Assembly (NCBI GenBank): GCA_002929055.1
Contig: PERY01000004.1
Span: 62,001-126,000 of the forward strand
Length of the DNA: 64,000 nt
Direction of reading: 5' to 3'
DNA from: Methylocystis sp.
Lineage (GTDB): Bacteria; Pseudomonadota; Alphaproteobacteria; Rhizobiales; Beijerinckiaceae
Shown in pieces: positions 1 to 17,510 of the stretch. Position 1 is the first letter of the stretch; each line of letters opens with the position of its first letter. Position numbers and translations under genes: made by a program. The notes under the pieces are model-generated. The model was not told the origin of the DNA. It did no database searches and saw nothing but the letters and a program-made list of their open reading frames with translations.

Positions 1-474
1 TTCGCCGCGCGGGCCGAGCCGGGACTGAAGACCGGCAAGAAGCTCCTTGTCCTCGACTTCGAGATCATCGACACCTCCAGTGAGCCCGTCGACCAGCGCG
101 CGGACCACGCCCGCCGCCTGTCGCAGGCGCGCGACGCCATTGCGTCGGGCCTCGCCGCAGCCGGGACATATGAGATCGTCGATCGGGCGGCCATCCAGGG
201 CGACCTCGATCAGGTTCTGAAACAGACCTACATCCGCACCTGCAACGGCTGCGAGACAACTCTCGCCAGGAAGGCGGGCGCCGACCTCGTGCTCACAGGC
301 GTCGTCAACAAGGTCAGTACGCTGATTTTGAGCATGGGCGTCTCGATGACGCGCGCATCATCCGGCCAGCTCGTTTACCATCAGGGCTTCGACTTCCGCG
401 GCGACAACGACCAGTCCTATGCGCGCGCCGCGAAATTCTTCACGGAGCGGATCGCGCGCGAACCAGTGAGCTGA
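1..474 (+). CDS. DUF2380/DUF3280-like protein, C-terminal part (5' end outside window)
   Basis: Open from the first base to a TGA at 472-474, giving 157 residues without a start. The visible part begins with a KKLLVLDFEIID strand, has a Cys pair (TCNGCETTL), and continues through a GADLVLTGVVNKVS segment and a SGQLVYHQGFDFRGDND motif. This layout recalls the DUF2380/DUF3280 family of small periplasmic proteins, which often lie near PQQ alcohol dehydrogenase genes in methylotrophs; that placement is from memory and cannot be tested here because upstream genes are outside the window. The next gene starts 8 bases later, so they are probably co-transcribed. Biochemical function is unknown. Confidence 0.6.
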   Translation, partial: FAARAEPGLKTGKKLLVLDFEIIDTSSEPVDQRADHARRLSQARDAIASGLAAAGTYEIVDRAAIQGDLDQVLKQTYIRTCNGCETTLARKAGADLVLTGVVNKVSTLILSMGVSMTRASSGQLVYHQGFDFRGDNDQSYARAAKFFTERIAREPVS

Positions 475-482
475 GGCAGGAA

Positions 483-1460
483 ATGAGCGAGACGAGAAGC
501 GGAGAAGCGCCCCCGGCCTGGTCCGCGACCTTTTCCCGCCCCCGCGGCGCGCTGCTTCAGGCGCTCGTCACCCGCGCGCAGGCGCTGCCGCCGATCCGCA
601 TGGGCGTCGTTCACCCTTGCGACCGCCCCTCGCTCGAAGGCGCGCTGGCCGCGCGCGACAAGGGCCTCATCGTCCCCACCCTCATCGGCCCCTGCAAGAA
701 GATGGAGGCCGCCGCGCGAGAGGCCGGCGTCTCGCTCGAAGATGTCGACATCGTCGAGGCGCCGCATAGCCACGCCGCCGCGGATCAGGCGGTGGAGCTG
801 GTGCGCCGGGGCAAGCTGCACGCCATCATGAAAGGGGCGCTGCATACGGACGAACTGATGACCGCCGTGGTGCGCGACGGCACGGGACTGCGCACCGACC
901 GGCGCATCAGCCATGTCTTCGTCATCGACGCGCCTACTTATCACAAGCTGCTGCTCGTCACCGACGCGGCGATCAACATCGCGCCGACGCTCGACATCAA
1001 GCGCGACATCGTGCGCAACGCAGTGGATATGGCGCACGCTATCGGAATTGCGCGCCCGAAGGTCGCGATCCTCTCCGCCGTGGAGACGGTGGAGGCGAAA
1101 ATTCCTTCGACTGTCGAAGCCGCCGCTCTGTGCAAAATGGCGGATCGCGGACAGATCGCGGGCGCCATTCTCGACGGACCGCTCGCCTTCGACAACGCCA
1201 TCTCGCGCGAGGCGGCCGAGGCGAAACACATTACCTCCGAGGTGGCGGGCGACCCCGACATACTGATCGCGCCCGATCTCGAATCCGGCAATATTCTGGC
1301 GAAACAGCTCGTTTTCCTCGCGGGAGCGGACACGGCGGGCATCGTGCTCGGCGCCCGGGTTCCCATCGTCCTCACCAGCCGGGCGGACGACGTCGAGTCG
1401 CGCGTCGCCTCCTCGGCGCTGGCGCAGCTCTTCGCGCACCGCAAGCGCGAGACGGCCTGA
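483..1460 (+). CDS. phosphate acetyl/butyryltransferase family protein
   Basis: A 325-residue protein of the PTA_PTB fold, which transfers an acyl group between CoA and inorganic phosphate. Recognisable blocks are MGVVHPCD near the N-terminus, MKGALHTDELM, GLRTDRRISHVFVID, LLVTDAAINIAPTLDIK, LSAVETVEAKIPSTVEA, GAILDGPLAFDNA and PDLESGNILAKQL. The length matches a stand-alone transferase; the MaoC-like hydratase domain found in longer bifunctional relatives is missing. No acetate kinase gene lies next to it, so the acyl-phosphate partner must be encoded elsewhere, or the enzyme may serve other acyl-CoA substrates. The ATG is preceded by GAGGCAGGAA. Family assignment is firm; the preferred substrate is not known. 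Confidence 0.85.
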   Translation: MSETRSGEAPPAWSATFSRPRGALLQALVTRAQALPPIRMGVVHPCDRPSLEGALAARDKGLIVPTLIGPCKKMEAAAREAGVSLEDVDIVEAPHSHAAADQAVELVRRGKLHAIMKGALHTDELMTAVVRDGTGLRTDRRISHVFVIDAPTYHKLLLVTDAAINIAPTLDIKRDIVRNAVDMAHAIGIARPKVAILSAVETVEAKIPSTVEAAALCKMADRGQIAGAILDGPLAFDNAISREAAEAKHITSEVAGDPDILIAPDLESGNILAKQLVFLAGADTAGIVLGARVPIVLTSRADDVESRVASSALAQLFAHRKRETA

Positions 1461-1529
1461 AGTTCCGTTTACGGGGAATTGACCCGCTTGCGGGAAGCTC
1501 TCGGCCGTCCTCTCAGGCGGCGCGCTGTC

Positions 1530-3230
1530 ATGACGTTCCTCAAGCCGTTTTATCTCCTGCTGGCGCTCATCGCGCTGCAGCTCTTTCCGCTGACGGGCGT
1601 CTTTCTGATGATCGTCGCCGGGGCCTTGATCACGGGGCTCGTGGTCCATGTCGTTCTTGTCCTGATGGCCTTCGACGCGCTGACGCGGCGCGGCCCCGCC
1701 TGGCTGCTGCTGTTCCCGGCGCTGTTCTATGGCGGCTATTATCTGCGCTACGCCCAGCAGGAGCGAGAGATCGCCCGCGTCTCGAACGATCTTTCCGCCA
1801 CCAATCCCAAACGCATCCTCGACTTCGACCCCGACGCGCATTCGCTCGTCATGAAGGACGCCGGCGGCTTCGTCTCCGCGCACGACGTTCCCGTCGCCTA
1901 TACGGTAAACAAGAACTTCCAGCCGGAAGGACATTTGTCGTACCGGCTGATCCCGCGGGCGCAATGCGACGCCGTGAAGAAAGACACGCAGGCCCGCATC
2001 CAGACATGGGGCGTGCATGCGGACGGCGTTTTCCAGAAGGGCGTCTGCCAACTCCAGTTTCCACAGGCCCCGCCGCACCCCGTCGTTTCCGTCGTCGTCA
2101 CGCCGGATTTGAACGATTACCGACTGAAGCCCGGCGTGAACATCCGAACGACGGAGATCGTCGTCGACGGCAGGATCCTCGGCGTCTACCGGACGGGGAT
2201 GATCTCGCGCCTGCCGAACTTCCCCTGGCTCTACGCCGGCTGCGCGCTCAATTCCGGGCGGCCGGCCTGGGAATGCGACTGGGGCGTGATGCGCTCCCGT
2301 TTCACGATCGAGGGGCGGCCCGCGGGCGTCGATCCCTCGCTTTACGACACGCCCGTCGCCCTCATGCTCGGAATCAGGAAATATCCGCTCGGGGCGCTGA
2401 AGGATTTCAGGGGCTTCCCCCAGAACGCCGACGTTCTTGACGCTCTGGAGCGGGATCGCCTGAACGTCGAGGACCAGGCCTTCGATGCGCTGGAACGCGT
2501 CCTTGCGGGCGGCCAGACGGAAGGGTTCCTCAATCTCGGCTACGCGGTCACGCAGAATCCGGCGCGGCTCGAGCCCTACGCCGAACGGATGGCGCAGCGG
2601 CTGATGGAGCTGGAGGCGGCCGACGCCCCGACCCCGGGCAAGCCCGAGAGATGGCGCAATTCGCGCCGCGACGAGCCGCGGGCGCTGGCGACGGCGATCT
2701 CGTCGCTCTCGCCGCAAGCCTTCGCGCTCCTCGCCGCGCGCATGTTCGCCCTCGCTCAGCGCGACCATTTCTGGGAGGAATATGAAGCGCTCTATCTGCG
2801 CGCCGCCGATGTGGGGCCGCCGGCGCTCGACTTCTACAAGGCGGCGTTTCTGGAGCGCCAGCCCGGTCGCAGTTACGACAGCCTGCCGGTCCTCGCCTTG
2901 TGCCGGATCGGGATCGCCGACCCGGCTCTGGTCGCGGAAATGAAGGCCCGCTATCTCCTGCCGGACAAATCCCGGCCGGAGGGCCAGCAGGCGGCGCTCT
3001 TCCTCGCGCTCATGAACTTCGGCGAGACGGACTTCCTGCGCGCCAATGAAGCGCTCGCGCCCTCGCGCGACCGCACCTGGCGCGAAGCCCTCTATGCAGG
3101 CAAGGGGCGCACCCCAGTCGGGCCGAACAACTGCATGACCGAACAATGGGGGTCGATCGCCTATCGGTCCGCGATCCTGCAACCCGCCCTCGTTCGGGCC
3201 CGCAACGGCTGGGAGGATCGGCCGAAATAG
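1530..3230 (+). CDS. large membrane-anchored protein of unknown function
   Basis: A protein of 566 residues that I do not recognise. The first 80 residues hold two or three hydrophobic segments ([56 protein letters not shown]); the rest is soluble and rich in Arg, Pro and aromatic residues, with many alpha-helical stretches in the C-terminal half. I chose the ATG at 1530; an in-frame TTG at 1479 would add 17 basic residues and lacks a clear ribosome site. It follows the phosphotransacetylase gene on the same strand after 69 bases. The C-terminal region could be helical-repeat-like, but no motif supports a role. Confidence 0.7.
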   Translation: MTFLKPFYLLLALIALQLFPLTGVFLMIVAGALITGLVVHVVLVLMAFDALTRRGPAWLLLFPALFYGGYYLRYAQQEREIARVSNDLSATNPKRILDFDPDAHSLVMKDAGGFVSAHDVPVAYTVNKNFQPEGHLSYRLIPRAQCDAVKKDTQARIQTWGVHADGVFQKGVCQLQFPQAPPHPVVSVVVTPDLNDYRLKPGVNIRTTEIVVDGRILGVYRTGMISRLPNFPWLYAGCALNSGRPAWECDWGVMRSRFTIEGRPAGVDPSLYDTPVALMLGIRKYPLGALKDFRGFPQNADVLDALERDRLNVEDQAFDALERVLAGGQTEGFLNLGYAVTQNPARLEPYAERMAQRLMELEAADAPTPGKPERWRNSRRDEPRALATAISSLSPQAFALLAARMFALAQRDHFWEEYEALYLRAADVGPPALDFYKAAFLERQPGRSYDSLPVLALCRIGIADPALVAEMKARYLLPDKSRPEGQQAALFLALMNFGETDFLRANEALAPSRDRTWREALYAGKGRTPVGPNNCMTEQWGSIAYRSAILQPALVRARNGWEDRPK

Positions 3231-3306
3231 ATGGCCGCCCCGACGCTTCTCGACAGAAGCCCCCGCGCGTGGCAGAACCCCGGCCAAATACAGAATTGGC
3301 CGGACA

Positions 3307-4386
3307 ATGACCGACATCGCGAAACTCGAAGAAGACACGCTGCGCCAGATCGCTGAAGCCGCCGACGAAGCGGGGATCGAGGCCGTGCGCCTCGCAGCGC
3401 TCGGCAAGAAGGGCGCGATTTCGGCGCTGCTCTCGACGCTCGGAAAGATGTCGCCTGAGGAACGCAAGACCGAAGGCGCGAGGATCAATGCGCTGAAGGA
3501 CAAGGCCACCGAGGCGCTCGCCGCCCGCCGCGCCGAACTGGCTGAAGCTTCGCTGGAGGCGCGGCTGAAGGCCGAGACGCTCGACGTCACGCTGCCCGCC
3601 GCGACGAGCGCGCTGGAACGCGGCCGCATTCATCCGATCTCTCAAGTCATGGACGAATTGTCCGTCATCTTCGCCGATATGGGCTTCGCGGTTGCCGAAG
3701 GCCCGGACATCGAGAGCGACGATTACAATTTCACGAGGCTGAACTTCCCCGAAGGCCATCCGGCGCGCGAGATGCAGGACACGTTCTTCCTTTCGCCGGA
3801 AGCGGGAGAATCGAGACTGCTGCGCACGCACACCAGCCCCGTGCAGGTGCGCACGATGCTCACGCAAAAGCCGCCGATCCGCGTGATCTGCCCCGGTCGC
3901 GTCTATCGCTGCGACTTCGACCAGACGCATACGCCGATGTTCCATCAGGTCGAAGGCCTCGTCATCGACCAGTCGACTCACATGGGTCATCTCAAATGGG
4001 TGCTGGAGGAGTTCCTCAAGAGCTTCTTCGAGGTGAAGGGCGTGAAGCTGCGCATGCGCCCCTCCTTCTTCCCCTTCACCGAGCCGTCGATGGAAGTCGA
4101 TGTCCAGTGCCGGCGCCAGGGCGGAGAAATCCGCTTCGGCGAGGGCGACGACTGGATGGAGATTCTGGGCTGCGGCATGGTGCATCCCAATGTGCTGCGC
4201 AATTGCGGCCATGATCCCGACGTGTATCAGGGCTTTGCCTTCGGCGTCGGCATCGACCGCCTCGCCATGCTGAAATACGGCATGTCGGATTTGCGCGCCT
4301 TCTTCGATGCCGACACGCGCTGGCTGGAGCATTACGGATTCCGGCCGCTGGATTTCCCGACGCTCGCGGGCGGGTTGAGCAGTTAA
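3307..4386 (+). CDS. pheS: phenylalanyl-tRNA synthetase alpha subunit
   Basis: Encodes the catalytic alpha chain (359 residues, normal length) of the alpha2-beta2 enzyme that charges tRNA-Phe. An N-terminal coiled-coil region (about residues 1-90, tRNA contact) precedes the class II core. Signature blocks are [34 protein letters not shown] (motif 2), [16 protein letters not shown], and [19 protein letters not shown] (motif 3). The partner pheT lies downstream on the same strand, but 184 bases away with two hairpin repeats in the gap, which is more than usual for this pair. Confidence 0.98.
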   Translation: MTDIAKLEEDTLRQIAEAADEAGIEAVRLAALGKKGAISALLSTLGKMSPEERKTEGARINALKDKATEALAARRAELAEASLEARLKAETLDVTLPAATSALERGRIHPISQVMDELSVIFADMGFAVAEGPDIESDDYNFTRLNFPEGHPAREMQDTFFLSPEAGESRLLRTHTSPVQVRTMLTQKPPIRVICPGRVYRCDFDQTHTPMFHQVEGLVIDQSTHMGHLKWVLEEFLKSFFEVKGVKLRMRPSFFPFTEPSMEVDVQCRRQGGEIRFGEGDDWMEILGCGMVHPNVLRNCGHDPDVYQGFAFGVGIDRLAMLKYGMSDLRAFFDADTRWLEHYGFRPLDFPTLAGGLSS

Positions 4387-4404
4387 CCGCAGCCTTTCAG
4401 CGTC

Positions 4405-4529
4405 ATGGCCGGGCTTGTCCCGGCCATCCACGCCGGGACGTTGCGCAACAAGAGACACTAACGCAGATGGCGCCGCTCTCATTCATCCCGAAGGCTCGTG
4501 ACGTGGATGCCCGCGACAAGCGCGGGCAT
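4405..4529. repeat. mirrored pair of REP-like hairpins in the pheS-pheT gap
   Basis: Two units of one palindromic family lie head to head. Unit 1 (4405-4427) is ATGGCCGGG, loop CTTGT, CCCGGCCAT. Unit 2 (4507-4529) is ATGCCCGCG, loop ACAAG, CGCGGGCAT; read on the other strand it has the same CTTGT loop. Both stems are nine perfect base pairs although their inner bases differ, so the differences compensate. Flanking GTCAT and ATCCACG sequences are also shared in opposite orientation, so the whole stretch can fold into one larger structure in the transcript. Elements of this type are widespread in Rhizobiales intergenic DNA. Confidence 0.85.
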
Positions 4530-4570
4530 GACGTCGCTGCAAGTGCGCGCAAAACTGAAAACTTGAGCAA

Positions 4571-6982
4571 ATGAAACTCACCCTCTCCTGGCTCAAAGAG
4601 CATCTCGATACTTCCGCTGCGCTCGCCGAGATCGTCGAGACGCTCACGCGCATCGGCCTCGAAGTCGAGCATGTGCACGACCCCGCCGCGCAGCTCAAAG
4701 ACTTCAAGATTGCTGAGATCGTCGAGGCGACGCAGCATCCCAACGCGGACCGTTTGCGCGTCTGCAAGGTGAACACCGGCGCTCCCGAACTCGTGCAGGT
4801 CGTCTGCGGCGCGCCCAATGCGCGCAGCGGTTTGAAGAGCGTCTTCTCGGCGCCGGGAACCTACATTCCCGGCAAGAAGATCACGCTCGGCAAGGGCAAC
4901 ATCCGCGGCGTCGACTCGCTCGGCATGATGTGCTCCTTCGAGGAGCTGGAGCTGGCGAACGAGAGCGACGGCATTATTGAGCTGCCCGACGACGCGCCGG
5001 TCGGCGAGACGTACGCGCAATGGGCCGGGCTCGACGATCCGGTGATCGAAATCAATCTCACGCCGAACCGGCCCGACGCCGCCGGAGTCTATGGCGTCGC
5101 GCGCGATCTTGCGGCGGCGGGCCTTGGCGTTCTCAAGAACAAGGACATTCTCCCCGTCGAGGGCGAATTCCCATGCCCCTTCCGCGTGACGCTCGATTTT
5201 GCGGAAGGCGAAAAGCATCTCGCGCCCTTCTTCGGCCTGCGCCTCGTGCGCGGCGTGAAGAACGGTCCGAGTCCGTCCTGGCTGCAACGCCGCCTGCGCG
5301 AGATCGGCCTGCGCCCCATCAATGCGCTTGTCGACATCACCAATTATCTCACCTTCGACCGCGCCCGCCCGCTTCACGTGTTCGACGCTGAGAAGGTCAA
5401 GGGCGATCTCGTGGTGCGCCGCGCGCGCGCTGGCGAAACCCTGCTCGCCCTCGACGGCAAAACCTATGAACTCGACGAGAGCATGGTCGTCATCGCCGAC
5501 GACAATGGTCCCGAGTCGCTCGCGGGCGTCATGGGCGGCGAAGCCTCGGGCTGCGACGACGGCACGACCGACGTGCTGATCGAGACGGCGCTGTGGGATC
5601 CGCAGAACATCGCCCACACCGGCCGCAAGCTCGGCATCGTCACCGATGCGCGCTATCGCTTCGAGCGCGGCGTCGATCCCGCTTTCGCTCTGCCCGGGAT
5701 CGAACTGGCGACGCAGCTCGTGCGCGACATGTGCGGCGGGGAAGCCTCGGAACTCGTCATCGCCGGCGCCGTTCCGCGCGAGACCTGCGCCGTCGATTTT
5801 CCGTGGACGGAGACCGCGCGCCTTGCAGGCGTCGACGTGTCAAAGGCGGAGGCGACCGCCATTCTGGAGCGCCTCGGCTTCACAGTCGAAAAGACGAGCG
5901 AGGACCGCGCGAAGATCGCCGCGCCGACATGGCGCCCGGACATCGAGGGCAAGGCCGACATTGTCGAGGAGATCGTCCGCATCCTCGGCGTCGACAATGT
6001 GCCCTCGACGCCGCTGCCACGCGCGCAAGGCGTGGCGCCCGCCGTGCTGACGCAAATGCAGAAGCGCGCCCGCAACGCCCGCCGCGCGCTGGCCGCGCAG
6101 GGTTTGGTCGAGGCCGTCACCTGGTCCTTCATCTCGAAGGGCGAGGCTGAAGCCTTCGGCGGGGGCTCGGCGAGCCTCGCGCTCGCCAACCCCATCGCGG
6201 CCGAACTCTCCGACATGCGGCCGAGCCTGCTGCCGGGCCTCGTCGCCGCGGCTGGCCGCAACGCTGCGCGCGGCCTTGGTGATCAGGTTCTCTTCGAAGT
6301 CGGCCAGATCTTCCTCGACCCAACCGAAAAGGGTCAGCGCCTCGCCGCCGCCGGCATCCGCCGCGGCCTTGCGGGCGCGGGACGTCACTGGTCGGGCGCA
6401 GCCCAGCGCGCCGGCGCCTTCGACGCCAAGGCCGACGTCATGGCGCTGCTGGGCGCGCTCGGCGTCGCGACGGGCGGGCTGCAGGTCGTCCCCGGCGGAC
6501 CCGCCTGGTTCCACCCCGGCCGCTCCGCCACGCTGCAATTCGGCCCCAAGGCGATCGTCGGTCACTTCGGCGAATTGCATCCGCGCGCGTTGAAGGCGCT
6601 CGATGTGGAAGGCCCCATCGCCGCCTTCGAGATCATTCTCGACAATCTGCCGGCGCCCAAAGCGAAGCCCACGAAGATCAAGCCGAAGCTCGAGCTCTCC
6701 GACCTTCAGCCGCTCTCGCGCGACTTCGCCTTCATCGTGGACCGCGCCGCCAACGCCGGCGATCTCGTGAAGGCCGTCGGCGCCGCCGACAAGGCGCTGA
6801 TCGTCGATGTCAGCGTCTTCGACGTCTATGAGGGCGTCGGCGTGCCGGAGGGCAAGAAGTCGGTGGGCGTCGCCGTGACCTTGCAACCGCGCGAGAAGAC
6901 GCTGACCGACGCCGAGATCGAAGCCGTGGCGCAGAAGATTGTGGCGGAGGCGGAGAGGAAATGCGGGGCGGCGCTGAGGTGA
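4571..6982 (+). CDS. pheT: phenylalanyl-tRNA synthetase beta subunit
   Basis: The 803-residue beta chain of phenylalanyl-tRNA synthetase, of normal length. Order of domains: N-terminal ferredoxin-like start (MKLTLSWLKEHLDT), OB-fold tRNA-binding domain (about 40-150, with IVEATQHPNADRLRVCKVN), B3/B4 editing region (with GLRPINALVDITNYL and LAGVMGGEAS), B5 domain (about 400-475), catalytic-like core, and a C-terminal anticodon-binding FDX-ACB domain (about 705-800, with LQPLSRDFAFIVDRAA). It forms the alpha2-beta2 enzyme with pheS. Its ATG follows an AAAACTTGAGCAA stretch with only a weak ribosome site, so translation may rely on the repeat-containing leader. Confidence 0.98.
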   Translation: MKLTLSWLKEHLDTSAALAEIVETLTRIGLEVEHVHDPAAQLKDFKIAEIVEATQHPNADRLRVCKVNTGAPELVQVVCGAPNARSGLKSVFSAPGTYIPGKKITLGKGNIRGVDSLGMMCSFEELELANESDGIIELPDDAPVGETYAQWAGLDDPVIEINLTPNRPDAAGVYGVARDLAAAGLGVLKNKDILPVEGEFPCPFRVTLDFAEGEKHLAPFFGLRLVRGVKNGPSPSWLQRRLREIGLRPINALVDITNYLTFDRARPLHVFDAEKVKGDLVVRRARAGETLLALDGKTYELDESMVVIADDNGPESLAGVMGGEASGCDDGTTDVLIETALWDPQNIAHTGRKLGIVTDARYRFERGVDPAFALPGIELATQLVRDMCGGEASELVIAGAVPRETCAVDFPWTETARLAGVDVSKAEATAILERLGFTVEKTSEDRAKIAAPTWRPDIEGKADIVEEIVRILGVDNVPSTPLPRAQGVAPAVLTQMQKRARNARRALAAQGLVEAVTWSFISKGEAEAFGGGSASLALANPIAAELSDMRPSLLPGLVAAAGRNAARGLGDQVLFEVGQIFLDPTEKGQRLAAAGIRRGLAGAGRHWSGAAQRAGAFDAKADVMALLGALGVATGGLQVVPGGPAWFHPGRSATLQFGPKAIVGHFGELHPRALKALDVEGPIAAFEIILDNLPAPKAKPTKIKPKLELSDLQPLSRDFAFIVDRAANAGDLVKAVGAADKALIVDVSVFDVYEGVGVPEGKKSVGVAVTLQPREKTLTDAEIEAVAQKIVAEAERKCGAALR

Positions 6983-6984
6983 GA

Positions 6985-7332
6985 ATGCACTGCTTTCCTA
7001 CCCTTCTCGCTGTGCTGCTTCTCGCGACGCCCGCCCTCGCCGCGCCACGAAGCATCGCGGACTGCGAGGCGATCAAGGACGCCAACGCCTACAACCTGTG
7101 CCTCGCCTCCTTCGGCCCGATGCGCGGCCAGCATGGCGCGAACTACCCGGGCGTGGCGACCGAGGGAGAAAAGGGAGCGGGAGACAAGGGGGCTCGCGCC
7201 TCCTCGGGAAAGGGCGTCTCCAGCGGCGGGACCGCCGCGCGCCGCGATGGCCATAGCCACGGCGCGCGCGCGGGCGTCAGGCGCGGCCATGGGGGCCGGG
7301 TGCGGATGGAGTTTTCGCCAGGCGGGCGATGA
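6985..7332 (+). CDS. small exported protein of unknown function
   Basis: A 115-residue protein with a clear signal peptide (MHCFPTLLAVLLLATPALA, cleavage near AAP). The mature part starts with SIADCEAIKDANAYNLCLAS, two Cys that could form a disulfide, and ends in a Gly/Arg/His-rich, probably disordered tail. I chose the ATG at 6985, three bases after the pheT stop, because it places the signal peptide at the N-terminus; an ATG at 6961 inside pheT is in frame but adds unlikely residues. It is probably translated from the pheT transcript. Similar DCE-xx-KDxxAYNxCLAxFGP proteins occur in Rhizobiales without known function. Confidence 0.7.
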   Translation: MHCFPTLLAVLLLATPALAAPRSIADCEAIKDANAYNLCLASFGPMRGQHGANYPGVATEGEKGAGDKGARASSGKGVSSGGTAARRDGHSHGARAGVRRGHGGRVRMEFSPGGR

Positions 7333-7851
7333 GGTCGAACGGCTTGTGTGGATCAAAGCCGCGGGGGCGAACGCATGAACCCCGAATTTACCACTTGGCA
7401 AACGGGCGCGGCCCCATTAAATAGGCCGTTCCGGGGCTGGCCTAGCAATACGCAGCCCCGATTTCAGATTTGAAGCTTCCGCCCGAAACCAAGCGCTGTC
7501 AAGGGCTTAAGGGAGGGCGGCGGATAGGCCGGCGGACCCGGGGGTCAAACCTCGTGTCCCGTCCGGCCATGTCCTGTCCGAGACTGCCGGCGTGCGCGAG
7601 GGGTTTTCCAAACTCCGAGCGCCTCAATCGCCTGGAGGTCGTCAAGAGAAATCTGGCGTCCGAAAGCGGCCTGCACAGACGGGGAAACCGGAATTTTTGG
7701 CCGCTGGCACAGCCAGTGTCCTTCGAATTTGGTTCACGCCCCTTCAACCACGGCCGGAAGGCTTTGGGGACAGGATCTACGGCGCCGCCTGCCTCCCGCA
7801 GGCGGCATGTCGCAACCGGCGGGGTTTCCCGCCAGTTAGAAGAGAGCAACC
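7333..7851 (+). promoter_or_regulatory. non-coding leader region upstream of rplJ
   Basis: A 519-base gap with no convincing gene. It holds three inverted repeats on the coding strand: CGGGGCTG at 7432-7439 with CAGCCCCG at 7453-7460; GCCGCCTGC at 7784-7792 with GCAGGCGGC at 7798-7806; and GGCGGG at 7818-7823 with CCCGCC at 7828-7833, the last ending just before the AGAGAG ribosome site of rplJ. In enterobacteria, L10-L7/L12 binds the rplJ leader and represses translation; the two hairpins close to the start are candidates for an equivalent site. The binding role is inference. rplK and rplA, normally upstream, are absent. Confidence 0.5.
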
Positions 7852-8367
7852 GTGGATAGAGCGGAGAAAAAAGAAGCCGTCGCGGCGTTGCACCAGACCT
7901 TTTCGAAGGCCGGGGCGATCGTCGTTGCGCACTACTCCGGCTTGACGGTCGCCCAGATGCAGGCCCTGCGCAAGCAGGCCCGCGACGCGGGCGCCTCCGT
8001 TCAGGTCGCAAAGAACCGCCTCGCCAAGATCGCTCTGGATGGCTCGAGCGTCGCCGACATCAGCCCCTTGCTCAAGGGGCCGACCCTGATCGCCTATTCG
8101 GACGATCCGGTGGCGGCGCCGAAGGTGGCTGTGGCCTTCGCCAAGGATCACGACAAGTTCGTGATCTTGGGCGGCGCCATGGGCGCCACGCTGCTGAACC
8201 CGGACGGCGTCAAGTCGCTTGCGACCCTGCCGTCCCTCGACGAACTGCGCGCCAAGCTCGTGGGCCTGCTCCAGGCTCCCGCGACCAAGATCGCCCAGCT
8301 CTCGACCGCGCCTGCCGCAAAGCTCGCGCGTGTGTTCGGCGCCTACGCCAACAAGGATGCGGCCTAA
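7852..8367 (+). CDS. rplJ: 50S ribosomal protein L10
   Basis: L10 anchors the L7/L12 stalk on the 50S subunit. The 171-residue product has the expected opening ([17 protein letters not shown]), the [19 protein letters not shown] block, a KNRLAKIAL motif that contacts 23S rRNA, and a C-terminal helix that binds L12 dimers. Translation starts at a GTG (7852) preceded by AGAAGAGAGCAACC. It is followed by rplL after 45 bases, then rpoB and rpoC, the conserved order. Confidence 0.97.
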   Translation: MDRAEKKEAVAALHQTFSKAGAIVVAHYSGLTVAQMQALRKQARDAGASVQVAKNRLAKIALDGSSVADISPLLKGPTLIAYSDDPVAAPKVAVAFAKDHDKFVILGGAMGATLLNPDGVKSLATLPSLDELRAKLVGLLQAPATKIAQLSTAPAAKLARVFGAYANKDAA

Positions 8368-8412
8368 GAGGCTTGCTGAACCAAATCGAACCAAATTCAA
8401 AGGACGCTACAA

Positions 8413-8790
8413 ATGGCTAATCTCGAAAAGATCGTCGAAGACCTGTCGGCTCTCACCGTCCTCGAGGCGGCTGAGCTCGCGAAGCTCCTCGAAGAGAAGT
8501 GGGGCGTGTCCGCCGCCGCCGCAGTGGCTGTCGCCGCCGCTCCGGGCGCTGGCGCCGCCGCTCCGGCCGCCGAAGAGAAGACCGAGTTCAACGTGATCCT
8601 GGCTTCGGCCGGCGACAAGAAGATCGAGGTCATCAAGGAAGTCCGCGCCATCACGGGCCTTGGCCTCAAGGAAGCCAAGGATCTCGTCGAAGGCGCTCCG
8701 AAGCCCGTCAAGGAAGGCGCTTCGAAGGAAGAGGCCGAGAAGATCAAGGCGACCCTCGAGAAGGTCGGCGCCAAGGTCGAACTCAAGTAA
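8413..8790 (+). CDS. rplL: 50S ribosomal protein L7/L12
   Basis: A 125-residue stalk protein that recruits translation factors. It shows the dimerising N-terminal domain (residues 1-35, [20 protein letters not shown]), an Ala/Gly/Pro-rich flexible hinge (about 36-53) and the C-terminal factor-binding domain with [20 protein letters not shown]. Length and motifs are standard. An AAAGGA ribosome site sits before the ATG. The transcript continues through a hairpin into rpoB. Confidence 0.98.
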   Translation: MANLEKIVEDLSALTVLEAAELAKLLEEKWGVSAAAAVAVAAAPGAGAAAPAAEEKTEFNVILASAGDKKIEVIKEVRAITGLGLKEAKDLVEGAPKPVKEGASKEEAEKIKATLEKVGAKVELK

Positions 8791-8829
8791 TTTCGCCCGC
8801 CGCTTTTTGCGGCTTGCGAGACAAGAAAC

Positions 8830-8855
8830 GCGGTCCCGGCTCAGGCCGGGGCCGC
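8830..8855 (+). promoter_or_regulatory. hairpin in the rplL-rpoB gap, possible attenuator or RNase site
   Basis: An 11-pair stem, GCGGTCCCGGC (8830-8840) with GCCGGGGCCGC (8845-8855), contains one G-T wobble and a TCAG loop. A smaller stem, GCCGC-TTTTT-GCGGC, lies just upstream at 8799-8813. No T-run follows the larger stem, so it is not a classic terminator. In E. coli the same gap holds an attenuator and an RNase III site that lower rpoBC expression relative to rplJL; a similar role here is inference from position. Confidence 0.45.
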
Positions 8856-8952
8856 GCGCGGTTGAGAGGGGGCGCTCGGCAAGCGCCCGACAGGGCGAGA
8901 GAGGCTCGCAACGAGCCGTCCGGCCCTTACGAGAAGAGGCTCGAAAAGCGAC

Positions 8953-13095
<4,143 letters not shown>

Positions 13096-13114
13096 TCCGG
13101 CGAGCATGACTTTC

Positions 13115-13205
13115 CATCGTCACTGCGAGGAGCATCAGAGAACGAAGCAATCTTGGTCTGCAGCCCTGCTGCCATGATTGCTTCCCTTCGCTCGCAGCGA
13201 CGGCC
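13115..13205. repeat. dispersed palindromic repeat in the rpoB-rpoC gap
   Basis: An imperfect inverted repeat: ATCGTCACTGCGAGGAGCAT with GAAGCAATC on the left arm, and GATTGCTTC with CGCTCGCAGCGACGG on the right. The same family recurs at 33491-33575 (GTCATTGCGAGCGCAGCGAA, GATTGCTTC, CCTCGCAAGGACG). The arms pair as a long stem in the transcript. Repeats of the type GTCATTGCGAG...GAAGCAATC are common intergenic elements in proteobacteria. Here it lies inside an essential operon, so any effect on the rpoB:rpoC ratio would matter. Confidence 0.75.
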
Positions 13206-13268
13206 TGAGACATATTTTACGGCGTAAGGAACAGCGATTTTCGCGCCCCTGCGCCCCAGGAGAAGACC

Positions 13269-17444
<4,176 letters not shown>

Positions 17445-17464
17445 GCTGCTCACGCATGAATAAG

Positions 17465-17495
17465 AAAGGCCGCCCGAAACGGGCGGCCTTTTTTT
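17465..17495 (+). terminator. rho-independent terminator after rpoC
   Basis: A perfect 11-pair stem, AAAGGCCGCCC (17465-17475) and GGGCGGCCTTT (17481-17491), with a GAAAC loop and a run of eight T from 17488 to 17495. The A-tract on the left means it can also terminate the convergent gene on the other strand. Confidence 0.93.
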
Positions 17496-17510
17496 CACCT
17501 CAAAAGGCGA

